Below are positions 34,342 through 44,147 of a DNA stretch of 64,000 nt, in pieces. The notes beneath the pieces are model-generated. The model did no database searches, was not told the DNA's origin, and saw nothing but the letters and a program-made list of their open reading frames with translations. The position numbers and the translations under genes were made by a program. The first letter of the stretch is position 1, and each line of letters starts with the position of its first letter. The DNA is from Paludibacteraceae bacterium (GTDB lineage: Bacteria; Bacteroidota; Bacteroidia; Bacteroidales; Paludibacteraceae), in NCBI GenBank assembly GCA_017962085.1, contig JAGCWA010000013.1:39535-103534 (forward strand), written 5' to 3'.

Positions 34342-35763
34342 TCAATAAGCTTTTTCCTCGCCTTTGATCATATTGGCCACCGTCTTGAAAATAATCTTAA
34401 GATCCAGCCAGAACGTCCAGTTCTCGATGTACCACACATCCTGTTTGATACGGCCCTCCATCTCGGAGAGGTCCTTTGTCTCGCCCCTGAAGCCAGTCAC
34501 CTGAGCCCAGCCTGTGATACCCGGTTTCGCGAAGTGGCGGACCATGTACTTATCGATCAAGTGGGAATATATCTCCGTGTGCTTAAGCATGTGCGGGCGA
34601 GGACCGACGATGGACATATCACCGACCAACACGTTAAGGAATTGGGGCATCTCGTCCAGATTCGTCTTACGCATGAAAGCGCCGATTTTAGTGATGCGCG
34701 CATCCCCCTTCGTAGCCTGCTTCTCGTCGGCATCCTTATTGACCGTCATTGTTCTGAACTTGATGCAAGTGAACTCCTTGCCCTCCTTACCCGTACGTTT
34801 CTGCAGGAAGAAAATCGGTCCTTTAGACGTTGCCTTGATGATGGTACCCAATACGATGAACAATATCGGGAAGACAAAGACGGTGAAAGCCAGAGAGAAC
34901 ACAATGTCGAAGGAACGCTTCAGGAACCTATTCATACCAGCCTTCAGAGGCTCCTCCCTAAGGGAGATGATAGGAATCGAATCGGCCAAGGTGGTCAACG
35001 ACACCGACTTACGGATGAATCGCATGAAGTCCGGCACGATATAGAAGCGTATCAAGTTATTCTCCGCGAACCGAAGGATAGGCAGCGCCTTACGGTCATC
35101 ACCCGCCGGCAACGCACAGATGATCTCATCCGCGCCATACTCCTCGGCGAACTTCTCCACGTCAGCCAAGGAACCCTTCACGAGGCTCGGGTCCACCTTA
35201 TAATCCTCCTTCGCCCTATCGTCGAAGAAACCGATGAACCTATATCCGTACTCCAGATTTTTCACGGTAGCGTTGTAGACCTTTTGGGCGACACTACCCG
35301 CACCGAGGATAATCAGCTGACGATGGTTTCCGCCATGGATACGGTAGCTCTTCAGCATAGACCGCGAAAGGATACGCCAACACGATATGCAGATGAAGAC
35401 CGCCACGACATAAAGTATCCAATACCAGTTCGTGAAGATGAAAGTACTGCTGAGGATGCTGGATGCCGCGAACAATATACCCGCGAATATGATGGTCGTA
35501 CGGAACACCAGGGCGACGATATTCTCCGAGAAGACGATACGTCTATCGAGGATGATACCCGTGCTGAAAAGGCTGATGGCATACGACATGTTCACCAGGA
35601 CTATGCGATACTTCAGTTCCGCATAATTAAGAAGCCCGAAATAATGGGTTCGGAATATGTATATGACAGCGAAGAAGGCGAGATTGAGTAAAAAGAAATC
35701 GCCTATCGCAACAAGGATCCTAATGGCACTTGCGTGCTGCTGTTGTAGTTTCTTGCTCTTCAT
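34342..35763 (-). CDS. Undecaprenyl-phosphate glucose/hexose phosphotransferase (WcaJ-type)
   Basis: A 473-residue membrane enzyme. Four or five N-terminal helices and a CoA-binding-like domain (LIILGAGSVAQKVYNA) precede a helix FDIVFSLAFTVFVFPIL and the bacterial sugar transferase domain: GPIFFLQKRTGKEGKEF, CIKFRTMTVNKDADE, TNLDEMPQFLNVLVGDMSIV-GPRP, and PGITGWAQVTGFRGET. It should transfer a sugar-1-phosphate to undecaprenyl phosphate to begin exopolysaccharide or capsule units. No glycan cluster is nearby, so the product is unknown. A near -7 match (TACTTTCG) lies ~60 bases upstream. Confidence 0.9.
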   Translation of the reverse strand: MKSKKLQQQHASAIRILVAIGDFFLLNLAFFAVIYIFRTHYFGLLNYAELKYRIVLVNMSYAISLFSTGIILDRRIVFSENIVALVFRTTIIFAGILFAASSILSSTFIFTNWYWILYVVAVFICISCWRILSRSMLKSYRIHGGNHRQLIILGAGSVAQKVYNATVKNLEYGYRFIGFFDDRAKEDYKVDPSLVKGSLADVEKFAEEYGADEIICALPAGDDRKALPILRFAENNLIRFYIVPDFMRFIRKSVSLTTLADSIPIISLREEPLKAGMNRFLKRSFDIVFSLAFTVFVFPILFIVLGTIIKATSKGPIFFLQKRTGKEGKEFTCIKFRTMTVNKDADEKQATKGDARITKIGAFMRKTNLDEMPQFLNVLVGDMSIVGPRPHMLKHTEIYSHLIDKYMVRHFAKPGITGWAQVTGFRGETKDLSEMEGRIKQDVWYIENWTFWLDLKIIFKTVANMIKGEEKAY

Positions 35764-35888
35764 TTTTATTCACATATTGTGAAACCGATGAATAATGTGG
35801 AACTCTTCGTTACTATTCCATACGCGAAAGTACAACAAAAGTTTAAAAACTTTATCATCAAAAAGTGATTGTAGACTCTTTTTTTTTC

Positions 35889-35896
35889 TATTTTTG
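35889..35896 (+). promoter_or_regulatory. -7 promoter box (TATTTTTG) for secA
   Basis: Exact TAnnTTTG match, 28 bases before the chosen secA ATG at 35924 and downstream of the longest alternative start. Confidence 0.55.
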
Positions 35897-35923
35897 TGCT
35901 TTGATATACAAAATGATTTTTTT

Positions 35924-38900
35924 ATGGGATTCGGTGATCTTTTATCTAAAATTTTTGGCAATAAGGCACAGCGTGATGAGCGGGAAATCAAGCCTTATGT
36001 AAATAAAATAAATGAGGTTTATTCCTCTTTGGTGAATTTGACAAATGATGAGTTGCGTGCGCGTACGCAGACAATTCGCGAAAAAATCAAACAATATGTA
36101 GCAAGCGAGGAGTCACAAATAGCCGACCTGCGCGCGATGGTTGAGGGGCAAGAGATTGAGCAGAGGGAGATCACCTATGCGAAGATCGATGAATTAGAGA
36201 AACAGATCGTCGAGAAATACAGCCAAGTGTTGGACGAGGTTCTTCCTGAGGTTTTCGCCATCGTAAAGGATACGGCCCGTCGTTTTTCCGAGAGTGAGAG
36301 CATTGTTGTGACGGCCAACGACATGGACCGTGAGCTTGCCGCCACGAAGGATTTCGTCGAAATAGACGGAGACAATGCCATCTACCATAACCATTGGATC
36401 GCAGGTGGAAACGAAATCACATGGAACATGGTGCACTACGACGTGCAATTGTTCGGTGGTGTGGTACTGCACAAGGGTAAGATCGCCGAAATGGCGACCG
36501 GTGAAGGTAAAACCTTGGTGGCCACCCTGCCTGTATTCCTGAACGCATTGACAGGTTGCGGTGTGCACGTCATCACCGTGAACGACTACCTTTCCAAACG
36601 TGACTCCGAGTGGATGGGTCCTTTGTACCAATTCCACGGTTTGACAGTGGATTGTATCGACAAACACCGTCCTAACTCCGAAGAGCGTCGCAAAGCCTAT
36701 GCGGCGGACATCACCTTCGGAACGAACAACGAGTTCGGTTTCGACTACCTCCGCGACAACATGGCGAACAACCCTGCCGAATTGGTGCAGCGCAAACACA
36801 ACTACGCAATTGTCGATGAGGTCGACTCCGTCCTGATCGATGACGCCCGTACACCTTTGATCATCTCTGGTCCTGTACCGAAGGGAGATGACCAACAATT
36901 CGAGCAGCTCTGCCCTCGCGTCGAGCAATTGGTCGCTAAGCAAAAAGTGTTGGCCACGAACTATCTGACGGAGGCTAAGCGCCTACTGAAGTCAGAAGAC
37001 AAGAAAGACCAGGAAGACGGAGCATTGGCGCTCTTCCGTTCCTTCAAGGCATTGCCTAAGAACCAACCGCTCATCAAGTTCCTGAGTGAGCAGGGTAACA
37101 GAACCATCTTGCAGAAAACAGAGGAGTTCTACATCGCTGAGCAGAACAAAAACATGCACATCGCGACGGACCCGCTCTATTTTGTGATCGACGAGAAAAA
37201 CCGCACCATCGACCTGACAGACAAGGGTATCGACGTGTTGACAGGCGCATCGGAGGACACACAGTTCTTCGTATTGCCGGACGTCGGCGCGGAATTGGCG
37301 GAGTTGGAGAAACAAGGACTTCCGTCCGAGGAGTTCCAAGCGAAGAAAGACGAGATCTTGAGCAACTACTCCATCAAGACGGAGCGCGTACATACGGTGA
37401 ACCAATTGCTGAAGGCATACACATTGTTCGACAAAGACCAAGAATATGTCGTAATCGACGGACAAGTGAAGATCGTCGACGAGCAAACGGGTCGTATCAT
37501 GGAGGGCCGTCGTTATTCGGACGGTTTGCACCAAGCCATCGAGGCGAAGGAGAAGGTGAAAGTGGAAGCCGCCACGCAAACCTTCGCCACCATCACCCTG
37601 CAGAACTACTTCAGGATGTACAACAAGCTGGCCGGTATGACCGGTACCGCCGAAACGGAGGCAGGCGAGTTCTGGAACATCTATAAGCTGGACGTCGTCA
37701 TCATCCCGACGAACCGTCCGATCGCCAGAATAGACATGGAAGACCGCGTATACCGCACCAAGAGGGAAAAGTACAACGCAGTCATCGAAGAGATTGTGAA
37801 ATTGGTTGAGTCGGGTCGTCCTGTTCTTGTGGGTACGACATCCGTCGAGATTTCCGAGTTGTTAAGCAAGATGCTGACGATGAGGAAGATAGAGCACAAC
37901 GTATTGAACGCCAAGTTGCACCAGAAGGAGGCTGAGATTGTCGCCAAGGCTGGTCAACGCAGTATCGTGACCATCGCCACGAACATGGCCGGTCGTGGTA
38001 CCGATATCAAGCTTTCCGACGATGTGAAGGCCGCCGGAGGTTTGGCCATCATCGGTACGGAGCGTCACGAGTCCCGTCGTGTGGACCGCCAGTTGCGTGG
38101 TCGTTCAGGACGTCAAGGAGACCCAGGTTCATCCGTATTTTTCGTATCCCTCGAAGACAACCTGATGCGTCTGTTCGGTTCAGAGAGGATCTCTGGCGTC
38201 ATGGACAAGTTGGGATTCAAGGAGGGTGAGATGATCGAGCACAACATGATTTCGAAGTCCATCGAGCGCGCGCAGAAGAAGGTGGAGGAGAACCACTTCG
38301 GTATCCGTAAGCGCTTGTTGGAGTACGATGACGTGATGAACAAGCAACGTGAGGTGGTTTACCGCAGAAGGCGACAGACCCTAATGGGCGAGCGCTTGGG
38401 CGTGAACACCATGGATATGATATACGGTGCGGCAAGGTCAATCGTGAACAGTTCGAAGCCTAAATACGCATACGATTATTTCTTGGGCGAGGCACTCCGC
38501 ATATTCGCTATCGAGGCACCTATTTCGGAGGAAGAGTTCAGGAACATGAAGACGGAAGATGTGGTGGAGCGTCTCTTCGTAGCCGCCATGGAGTCGTTCA
38601 AACGTAAGATGGACAACATCGCCAACGTGGCGAACCCGGTTATCAAGCGAGTATATGAGGAGCAGGGAGAGCGTTTCCAAAACATCATCATCCCTATCAC
38701 GGATGGCAAAATGATGTACAACATCCCTGTCAACCTGAAAGAAGCATACGAGAGCGAAGGTAAGGCGATCATCAAATCGCTCGAGCGAGGCGTTTTGTTG
38801 CACAACATCGACGAGCATTGGAAACGTCACCTGCGCGAGATGGACGAGTTGCGCAACTCCGTACAGAACGCAAGCTATGAGCAGAAAGATCCGCTCTTGA

Positions 38901-39211
38901 TCTACAAACTCGAGTCATACCAACTCTACGAGAGCATGCAGACCGAGACGAACTTCAGCGCGGTATCCATCCTGATGCGCGCGCAAATCCCTGTTCAGCA
39001 GCGGGCTCCTGAGAATGTGAGGGAAGCGGCTCCTGAGGAGAGGGAGGACAAGTCGAAATATGTGGAGAATCGCTCCGAGACACCGTCCCGCGCGCCTCAA
39101 CAGCCAAGACGCATAGACCCAGTACGCGCAGAACCTCGTGTGGGAAGAAACGATCCATGTCCATGCGGATCAGGCAAGAAGTTCAAGAACTGTCACGGTA
39201 AAGATCTTTAA
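35924..39211 (+). CDS. secA: Preprotein translocase ATPase SecA
   Basis: A 1095-residue SecA, longer than the E. coli protein because of a Bacteroidota insertion in the N-terminal nucleotide-binding domain. Seen are [19 protein letters not shown] (Walker A), the Walker B-adjacent [32 protein letters not shown] and the C-terminal zinc-binding [19 protein letters not shown]. It drives Sec export. Start at 35924 ([19 protein letters not shown]) is chosen because of the -7 box at 35889 and family N-termini; upstream codons are AT-rich and unlike SecA. Followed by lgt after 11 bases. Confidence 0.97.
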   Translation: MGFGDLLSKIFGNKAQRDEREIKPYVNKINEVYSSLVNLTNDELRARTQTIREKIKQYVASEESQIADLRAMVEGQEIEQREITYAKIDELEKQIVEKYSQVLDEVLPEVFAIVKDTARRFSESESIVVTANDMDRELAATKDFVEIDGDNAIYHNHWIAGGNEITWNMVHYDVQLFGGVVLHKGKIAEMATGEGKTLVATLPVFLNALTGCGVHVITVNDYLSKRDSEWMGPLYQFHGLTVDCIDKHRPNSEERRKAYAADITFGTNNEFGFDYLRDNMANNPAELVQRKHNYAIVDEVDSVLIDDARTPLIISGPVPKGDDQQFEQLCPRVEQLVAKQKVLATNYLTEAKRLLKSEDKKDQEDGALALFRSFKALPKNQPLIKFLSEQGNRTILQKTEEFYIAEQNKNMHIATDPLYFVIDEKNRTIDLTDKGIDVLTGASEDTQFFVLPDVGAELAELEKQGLPSEEFQAKKDEILSNYSIKTERVHTVNQLLKAYTLFDKDQEYVVIDGQVKIVDEQTGRIMEGRRYSDGLHQAIEAKEKVKVEAATQTFATITLQNYFRMYNKLAGMTGTAETEAGEFWNIYKLDVVIIPTNRPIARIDMEDRVYRTKREKYNAVIEEIVKLVESGRPVLVGTTSVEISELLSKMLTMRKIEHNVLNAKLHQKEAEIVAKAGQRSIVTIATNMAGRGTDIKLSDDVKAAGGLAIIGTERHESRRVDRQLRGRSGRQGDPGSSVFFVSLEDNLMRLFGSERISGVMDKLGFKEGEMIEHNMISKSIERAQKKVEENHFGIRKRLLEYDDVMNKQREVVYRRRRQTLMGERLGVNTMDMIYGAARSIVNSSKPKYAYDYFLGEALRIFAIEAPISEEEFRNMKTEDVVERLFVAAMESFKRKMDNIANVANPVIKRVYEEQGERFQNIIIPITDGKMMYNIPVNLKEAYESEGKAIIKSLERGVLLHNIDEHWKRHLREMDELRNSVQNASYEQKDPLLIYKLESYQLYESMQTETNFSAVSILMRAQIPVQQRAPENVREAAPEEREDKSKYVENRSETPSRAPQQPRRIDPVRAEPRVGRNDPCPCGSGKKFKNCHGKDL

Positions 39212-39222
39212 TCGTTTAGAAT

Positions 39223-40071
39223 ATGCTTTCATATATAACTTGGACGGTTGATCCCTGCCTATTCTCCATTGGCCCCCTCACGGTACGTTGGTACGGACTG
39301 ATGTGGGCCATGGCCTTCTTCGTCGGATATTGGGTCGAATCGAAGATCTACAATCGGGAAGAGATGACGCAAGACCAGTTGGACAAACTGTTCCTTTATA
39401 TGCTGGTCGGCACAGTGGTGGGCGCACGCATAGGGCATTGCTTTTTCTACAACCCATCCCACTATCTCTCGCACCTTTCCGAAGTGCTGTTCGTATGGGA
39501 AGGCGGACTATCCAGCCATGGAGGCGCCTGCGGAATTGTAATTTCCTTGTGGTTGTTTAACAAGAATGTCGCGAAAAAGACTTATATTTGGGTAATGGAT
39601 CGTGTCGTCATCGCGGTCGCCATAGGCGGAGCGTTTATCCGTTTGGGCAACCTGATGAACCATGAGATCTACGGTCACGCGACGGATGTGCCATGGGCTT
39701 TCGAGTTCATCAAGAACATCCACCACTGGCAGGCGGGAGCAGACCCGGTATTCTCGGCGCCTAGCCATCCGACCCAGATCTATGAGGCACTCTATTGCAT
39801 AGTGACTTTCAGCATCCTGATGTTCCTCTACTGGAGGACCAATGCCCGCAAGTTCGAAGGCTTCATATTCGGCATCTTCCTGATAGGCGTCTTCCTGACC
39901 CGCTTCATACTGGAGTTCATCAAGAACAACCAGGAGGACTTCGAAGAGGATATGTCGCTCAATATGGGACAACTGCTGAGCATCCCGTTGATTCTGTGGG
40001 GCGTATATATGCTTTACAAGTCTATCGGGCAGATGAAGAAAGAGGGAGGGTTGAAAATCACCCATGAATAA
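39223..40071 (+). CDS. lgt: Prolipoprotein diacylglyceryl transferase
   Basis: A 282-residue membrane enzyme with about seven helices. The family signature GGAFIRLGNLMNHEIYG, the HG segment WEGGLSSHGGACGIVISL, and HPTQIYEALYCIVTF are visible, as is VRWYGLMWAMAFFVG near the start. It attaches diacylglycerol to the lipobox cysteine, the first step in making lipoproteins, of which this window has at least eight. Gap to secA is 11 bases, so export and lipidation genes are probably cotranscribed; nagB follows 30 bases later. Confidence 0.95.
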   Translation: MLSYITWTVDPCLFSIGPLTVRWYGLMWAMAFFVGYWVESKIYNREEMTQDQLDKLFLYMLVGTVVGARIGHCFFYNPSHYLSHLSEVLFVWEGGLSSHGGACGIVISLWLFNKNVAKKTYIWVMDRVVIAVAIGGAFIRLGNLMNHEIYGHATDVPWAFEFIKNIHHWQAGADPVFSAPSHPTQIYEALYCIVTFSILMFLYWRTNARKFEGFIFGIFLIGVFLTRFILEFIKNNQEDFEEDMSLNMGQLLSIPLILWGVYMLYKSIGQMKKEGGLKITHE

Positions 40072-40101
40072 ACACGCTTCTTAACTTTATAAAATTTATA
40101 T

Positions 40102-40896
40102 ATGAGAGTTCTTATTCAATCGGATTATGATTCCGTTTCAAAGTGGGCCGCACAACACGTAGCGGACACTATCAACGCTTTTAAGCCAACTGCAGACCGC
40201 AAGTTCGTTTTGGGTTTGCCTACGGGTTCTTCCCCTCTCGGCATGTACCGCGAACTCATCAAATTGAACAAGGCGGGCGTTGTTTCTTTCAAGAATGTGA
40301 TCACATTCAACATGGACGAGTATGTCAACTTGCCTAAGGAGCATCCTGAGAGCTACTATTCTTTCATGTGGAATAACTTCTTCAAGCATATAGATATTCC
40401 TGAGAACCAGGTAAATATATTGAACGGAAACGCTCCGGACCTTGCAAAGGAGTGTGCGGACTATGAGGCCCGCATCCAGAAGGCTGGTGGTATCCAACTC
40501 TTCGTCGGCGGTATCGGTCCTGACGGACACATCGCCTTCAACGAGCCAGGATCTTCCTTGACTTCCCGCACTCGTCTGAAACACTTGACGACTGACACCA
40601 TCATCGCCAACTCACGTTTCTTCGACAACGACATGAGCAAGGTTCCTACCTCAGCATTGACCGTAGGTGTGGGCACCATCATGGACGCTAAGGAGGTGAT
40701 GATTCTCGTGAGCGGCTACAACAAGGCACGCGCTTTGCAACAGGCCATCGAGGGCGGTGTATGCCAAATGTGCACATTGAGCGCATTGCAGTTGCACCAA
40801 AAGGGTATCATCGTATGTGACGAGTTGGCCACCTTCGAGTTGAAGGTTTCCACTTACCGTTACTTCAAGGATATCGAGAAGGAAAACTTATTGTAA
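40102..40896 (+). CDS. nagB: Glucosamine-6-phosphate deaminase
   Basis: A 264-residue enzyme of the NagB family, converting glucosamine-6-phosphate to fructose-6-phosphate and ammonia. Catalytic residues match E. coli numbering: D72 in [10 protein letters not shown], and D141, H143, E148 in [32 protein letters not shown] forms the phosphate-binding start. Full length. It follows lgt after 30 bases and ends 8 bases before a hairpin. Allosteric residues were not examined. Confidence 0.96.
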   Translation: MRVLIQSDYDSVSKWAAQHVADTINAFKPTADRKFVLGLPTGSSPLGMYRELIKLNKAGVVSFKNVITFNMDEYVNLPKEHPESYYSFMWNNFFKHIDIPENQVNILNGNAPDLAKECADYEARIQKAGGIQLFVGGIGPDGHIAFNEPGSSLTSRTRLKHLTTDTIIANSRFFDNDMSKVPTSALTVGVGTIMDAKEVMILVSGYNKARALQQAIEGGVCQMCTLSALQLHQKGIIVCDELATFELKVSTYRYFKDIEKENLL

Positions 40897-40903
40897 ATAT
40901 AGT

Positions 40904-40939
40904 CGAGGCGGGTTCTCCTCTCAGAGGAGAGCCACCTCG
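40904..40939 (+). terminator. Hairpin after nagB
   Basis: CGAGG-GGG-TTCTCCTCT/AGAGGAGA-CC-CCTCG-type long stem-loop directly after nagB. No strong T run follows, so it may be a processing or Rho-assisted site. Confidence 0.55.
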
Positions 40940-41008
40940 TCTTCAACTGACATGGAGGGGCGCATCGACGACCCTGCCTATTTTTCGTATAACCTAATAT
41001 AAAACAGA

Positions 41009-42751
41009 ATGGATAACGCATTATTGCAGGAGGTTACCGCCAGAGCTAACGCCTGGTTGAAGGGTGATTTCGACGCAGAGACGAAGAGTGAGGTTCAACG
41101 CTTATTGGACAATCCTGACAAGACGGATTTGATTGACGCTTTTTACCAAAACCTCGAATTCGGTACAGGAGGTCTTCGTGGCATCATGGGTGTCGGCACC
41201 AACCGCATGAACAAATACGTGGTGGGTATGGCTACCCAGGGTCTCGCCAACTACTTGAAGAAGGCATTCGCCGGCAAGAAGGAGATCAGCGTGGTGGTAG
41301 GACATGACTGCCGCAACAATTCCCGCCTTTTCGCGGAGATCGTGGCTGACATCTTCTCAGCCAATGGTATTCACGCCTACTTGTTCGAGAGTCTCCGTCC
41401 GACTCCTGAAATCTCTTTCGCTATCCGTCAGCTGGGTTGCCAGAGCGGTGTGAACATCACTGCCTCCCATAACCCGAAGGAGTACAATGGCTACAAGGCT
41501 TATTGGGACGATGGCGCACAGGTGCTTGCCCCTCACGACAAGGGCATCATCGACGAGGTGAACAAGGTGCAGATCTCCGACGTGAAATTCACGCCTAACA
41601 AGGACCTTATCACGATCATAGGCGGAGAGATGGATTATGATTACATGATGGCTGTGAAAGAGGCTATGGTGGATCAGGACGTCATCAACCGTCAAAAGAA
41701 TTTGAATATCGTTTATTCCCCATTGCATGGTACGGGACGTGTGATCATCCCATTGTGCCTGCGTTCTTGGGGATTCCAGAATATCAACGTCGTGCCTGAA
41801 CAGATGGTGATCGACGGCAACTTCCCTACGGTGAAGTCTCCGAACCCGGAGAACGCCGAGGCGATGACGATGGGTATGAACTTGGGTACGAAATTGGGAG
41901 CCGACCTCGTGATCGCTTCCGACCCAGACGCAGACCGCTTGGCTATCGTTTGCCGCGATGACAAGGGCGAGTGGGTGATCATCAACGGTAACCAGACTTG
42001 CATGATGTTCTGCTACTACATCATCACCAACATGAAGAAGTTGGGCAAGTTGAAGGGCAACGAGTTCTTGGTGAAGACCATCGTGACTTCCGAGCTGATC
42101 CGTGAGATCGCCGACAAGAACAACGTGAAGCTCTACGACGAATACACCGGATTCAAATGGATCGCCTACAGAATCCGCATGAACGAAGGAAAGGAGAAGT
42201 ACATCGGAGGTGGAGAGGAGTCATTCGGCTTCTTGCCTTACGACAAGGTACGCGACAAGGATTCACCGGCTTCCATCTGCCTCATCTGCGAGATCGCGGC
42301 TTGGGCGAAGGATAACGGCATGACGCTCTACGAGTTGCTCATGAACATCTACAAGGAGTACGGATTCCAAAGAGAGAGCGCCATCAGCGTGGTGAAGCCA
42401 GGCAAGAGCGGTGCGGACGAAATCAAGGCGATGATGGAGAACTTCCGCCAAAACCCTCCAAAGGAGTTGGCTGGTTCACCAGTGAAGAAGATAAAGGACT
42501 TCAAGTCACTGAAGCAGACTTGCGTGAAGTGTGGCGAAGTGAAGGACATCAACATGCCGGAGACGGCCAACGTGATCCAATGGTTCACCGAGGACGGTAC
42601 GAAGGTGAGCGTGCGCCCTTCAGGTACGGAGCCTAAGATCAAGTTCTACATCGAGGTGAAAGGTGACATGAAGGATGCTTCTGAATACAAGAAGGCATGC
42701 GACGTGGCCAACACGAAGGTGGAGGCTATCAAGAAGTCTTTGAACCTCTAG
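41009..42751 (+). CDS. Phospho-sugar mutase (phosphoglucomutase/phosphomannomutase)
   Basis: A 580-residue alpha-D-phosphohexomutase. Motifs in order: FGTGGLRGIMGVGTNRMN, the phosphoserine loop NITASHNPKEYNGYKAY, the metal-binding ASDPDADRLAI, the sugar-binding GGGEESFGFL and the phosphate-binding RPSGTEPKIKFYIEV. The length and EYTGFKWIAYRIR segment fit the PgcA/PGM2-like branch, which interconverts glucose-1- and -6-phosphate. Strong terminator downstream. A cysteine pair (QTCVKCGEVKDI) near 511 is unusual but of unknown meaning. Confidence 0.93.
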   Translation: MDNALLQEVTARANAWLKGDFDAETKSEVQRLLDNPDKTDLIDAFYQNLEFGTGGLRGIMGVGTNRMNKYVVGMATQGLANYLKKAFAGKKEISVVVGHDCRNNSRLFAEIVADIFSANGIHAYLFESLRPTPEISFAIRQLGCQSGVNITASHNPKEYNGYKAYWDDGAQVLAPHDKGIIDEVNKVQISDVKFTPNKDLITIIGGEMDYDYMMAVKEAMVDQDVINRQKNLNIVYSPLHGTGRVIIPLCLRSWGFQNINVVPEQMVIDGNFPTVKSPNPENAEAMTMGMNLGTKLGADLVIASDPDADRLAIVCRDDKGEWVIINGNQTCMMFCYYIITNMKKLGKLKGNEFLVKTIVTSELIREIADKNNVKLYDEYTGFKWIAYRIRMNEGKEKYIGGGEESFGFLPYDKVRDKDSPASICLICEIAAWAKDNGMTLYELLMNIYKEYGFQRESAISVVKPGKSGADEIKAMMENFRQNPPKELAGSPVKKIKDFKSLKQTCVKCGEVKDINMPETANVIQWFTEDGTKVSVRPSGTEPKIKFYIEVKGDMKDASEYKKACDVANTKVEAIKKSLNL

Positions 42752-42780
42752 TAGGTATTTAACCTTCTAATAACGGAAAG

Positions 42781-42816
42781 AAAAGGTCTCGGGTTGTTTG
42801 GCTCGAGACCTTTTTA
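42781..42816 (+). terminator. Terminator of the phosphosugar mutase gene
   Basis: Perfect 11-base stem AAAAGGTCTCG (42781-42791) and CGAGACCTTTT (42804-42814) with a T run. Confidence 0.9.
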
Positions 42817-42842
42817 TTTTCAAACCATAAATAATTGGAATT

Positions 42843-43196
42843 ATGAGAGAAAAAGAACCTATTGTTTCACCCCGAGTGTTGGTCATAGCCACCATTGTGG
42901 TTCTCTCCGCCATCGTTTTTGGAGGATTGTACCATTTCCTGACGATGCCGGTCCCCGAGCCTCATGAGGAATTAGGAGTGATCGTGCGGATCTATAACAA
43001 ACATACCACATGCTTGTCGAAACGTGGATTGGAAACTAACCCCCATGATGTTCCATTCATCGACTGTGAGTTGGTAGGATCGAAGGAGATTGTCAGTAGC
43101 GAGGTGAACCCCTATTATTGCGGCAACTACTCGTTAGGAGACACCTGCGTGCTATGGTACAATTTCGGGGAATATACCTATAAACGCCACAAGTAA
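42843..43196 (+). CDS. Small single-pass membrane protein, unknown
   Basis: A 117-residue protein with one N-terminal transmembrane helix (residues ~11-33, VLVIATIVVLSAIVFGGLYH) and an extracytoplasmic domain of about 80 residues. That domain has four cysteines (TTCLSKRGLE, FIDCELVG, PYYCGNYSLGDTC), which could form two disulfides, and a closing LWYNFGEYTYKRHK. No family recognised. It lies alone between two terminator-bounded neighbours, 90 bases after the mutase gene. Likely real by codon pattern and membrane architecture; function unknown. Confidence 0.55.
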   Translation: MREKEPIVSPRVLVIATIVVLSAIVFGGLYHFLTMPVPEPHEELGVIVRIYNKHTTCLSKRGLETNPHDVPFIDCELVGSKEIVSSEVNPYYCGNYSLGDTCVLWYNFGEYTYKRHK

Positions 43197-43312
43197 AACC
43201 AATGAAGAAAACGGTGAAGAAGATAATAATGAAAAACGAATCCCGGACGCTTTTTAGTGCCCAGGATTTTTTGCTTCACTCATTAGACCTTTCCCGTCTA
43301 TGGATGGGGGAA

Positions 43313-43939
43313 TTAATGAGAAGAGTCTTCCTTGTGTTCCTTTAGGTATTTCTTGAATTTTTTATGACCTTTTTTGTTCAATGTGATTTCAATCACACCA
43401 TAAGTGCTTCTTTCACAATCGGGATACCGTGAGAGTGCGGTGGAGTCTTTTACAACTTCCATATTGACGATGTCGTTAGGATTTATTAACGCCAAATATT
43501 TCACGTTGGGAGAATTTTTGTCGCAGTTCATGGGCGTGCCGTCAATTACATATAGCGGATTGCGTGTACCAGTTAAACTACTCACTGCCCCCGCCGTACC
43601 CCCTCTTGAACGACTATATGTTTCTGCATTTTGTGCCATCACATCAACAGACTGTGCGGAGAGAGTCATTACTGCAGTGATGGTTGCGGCTGCTACTTTT
43701 TGAGAAAGGGCAGTGGCGGCTGATAGCTTATCCTTCGCAACACCAACAATGTTGACGGACTGTTTGGCTTTCTGACGTTTCTCCAGCTCGGCCTCAATGT
43801 ATCTAGCCTCAGCCTCGCATAACGGACAAGATCCCGAACACGGACCCTCATACGTACAGACATGCGGCTTATAAGGGATACCATTGGCGTCGGCAACCTG
43901 TTTCCTGATGTTTCTTAGAGTATCACATGTGGCATTCAT
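43313..43939 (-). CDS. Cys-rich head, membrane helix and TonB-plug-like domain protein
   Basis: A 208-residue protein with three parts. The N terminus (1-55) has no signal and carries a four-cysteine cluster with CTYEGPCSGSCPLCEAEARY, probably a zinc ribbon. Residues ~78-100 (ATALSQKVAAATITAVMTLS) could cross the membrane. The C-terminal ~95 residues resemble the plug domain of SusC/RagA receptors: NPLYVIDGTPMNC, ALINPNDIVNMEVVKDSTAL, YGVIEITLNKKGHK. There is no barrel. The Cys-rich head is familiar from Bacteroidota TonB-like or plug proteins; the role is unknown. A -7 box lies ~50 bases upstream. Confidence 0.75.
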   Translation of the reverse strand: MNATCDTLRNIRKQVADANGIPYKPHVCTYEGPCSGSCPLCEAEARYIEAELEKRQKAKQSVNIVGVAKDKLSAATALSQKVAAATITAVMTLSAQSVDVMAQNAETYSRSRGGTAGAVSSLTGTRNPLYVIDGTPMNCDKNSPNVKYLALINPNDIVNMEVVKDSTALSRYPDCERSTYGVIEITLNKKGHKKFKKYLKEHKEDSSH

Positions 43940-43985
43940 ATATGTTGTTTAGTTGTTAATCATCTAAATTAATAATCTGTTTTCA

Positions 43986-43993
43986 CAAATATA
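43986..43993 (-). promoter_or_regulatory. -7 promoter box (TATATTTG) for the plug-like gene
   Basis: Exact TAnnTTTG match 47 bases upstream of ATG 43939. Confidence 0.5.
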
Positions 43994-44099
43994 TCACATA
44001 GACATAAATATAACAAGACCTTCCATTCGCATTGACTTCAAGTTAGCGTCATAAAAACCTCTATTCGACGAATCAATTAGAAGATAACGCTTTTATGTG

Positions 44100-44107
44100 T
44101 ATCTTTG
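44100..44107 (+). promoter_or_regulatory. -7 promoter box (TATCTTTG) for the ACT-MBL gene
   Basis: Exact TAnnTTTG match 41 bases upstream of ATG 44148; a purine-rich AGGGGAGGA lies between as a possible ribosome-binding site. Confidence 0.6.
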
Positions 44108-44147
44108 TCATCAAAAACGTTAGGGGAGGAACCCCACAGTTGATTTT

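Noticed and set aside
43204-43347. 47-codon plus-strand frame MKKTVKKIIMKNESR...
   Set aside because: It runs antisense into the 3' end of the plug-like gene, has no promoter box and no recognisable signal or motif.
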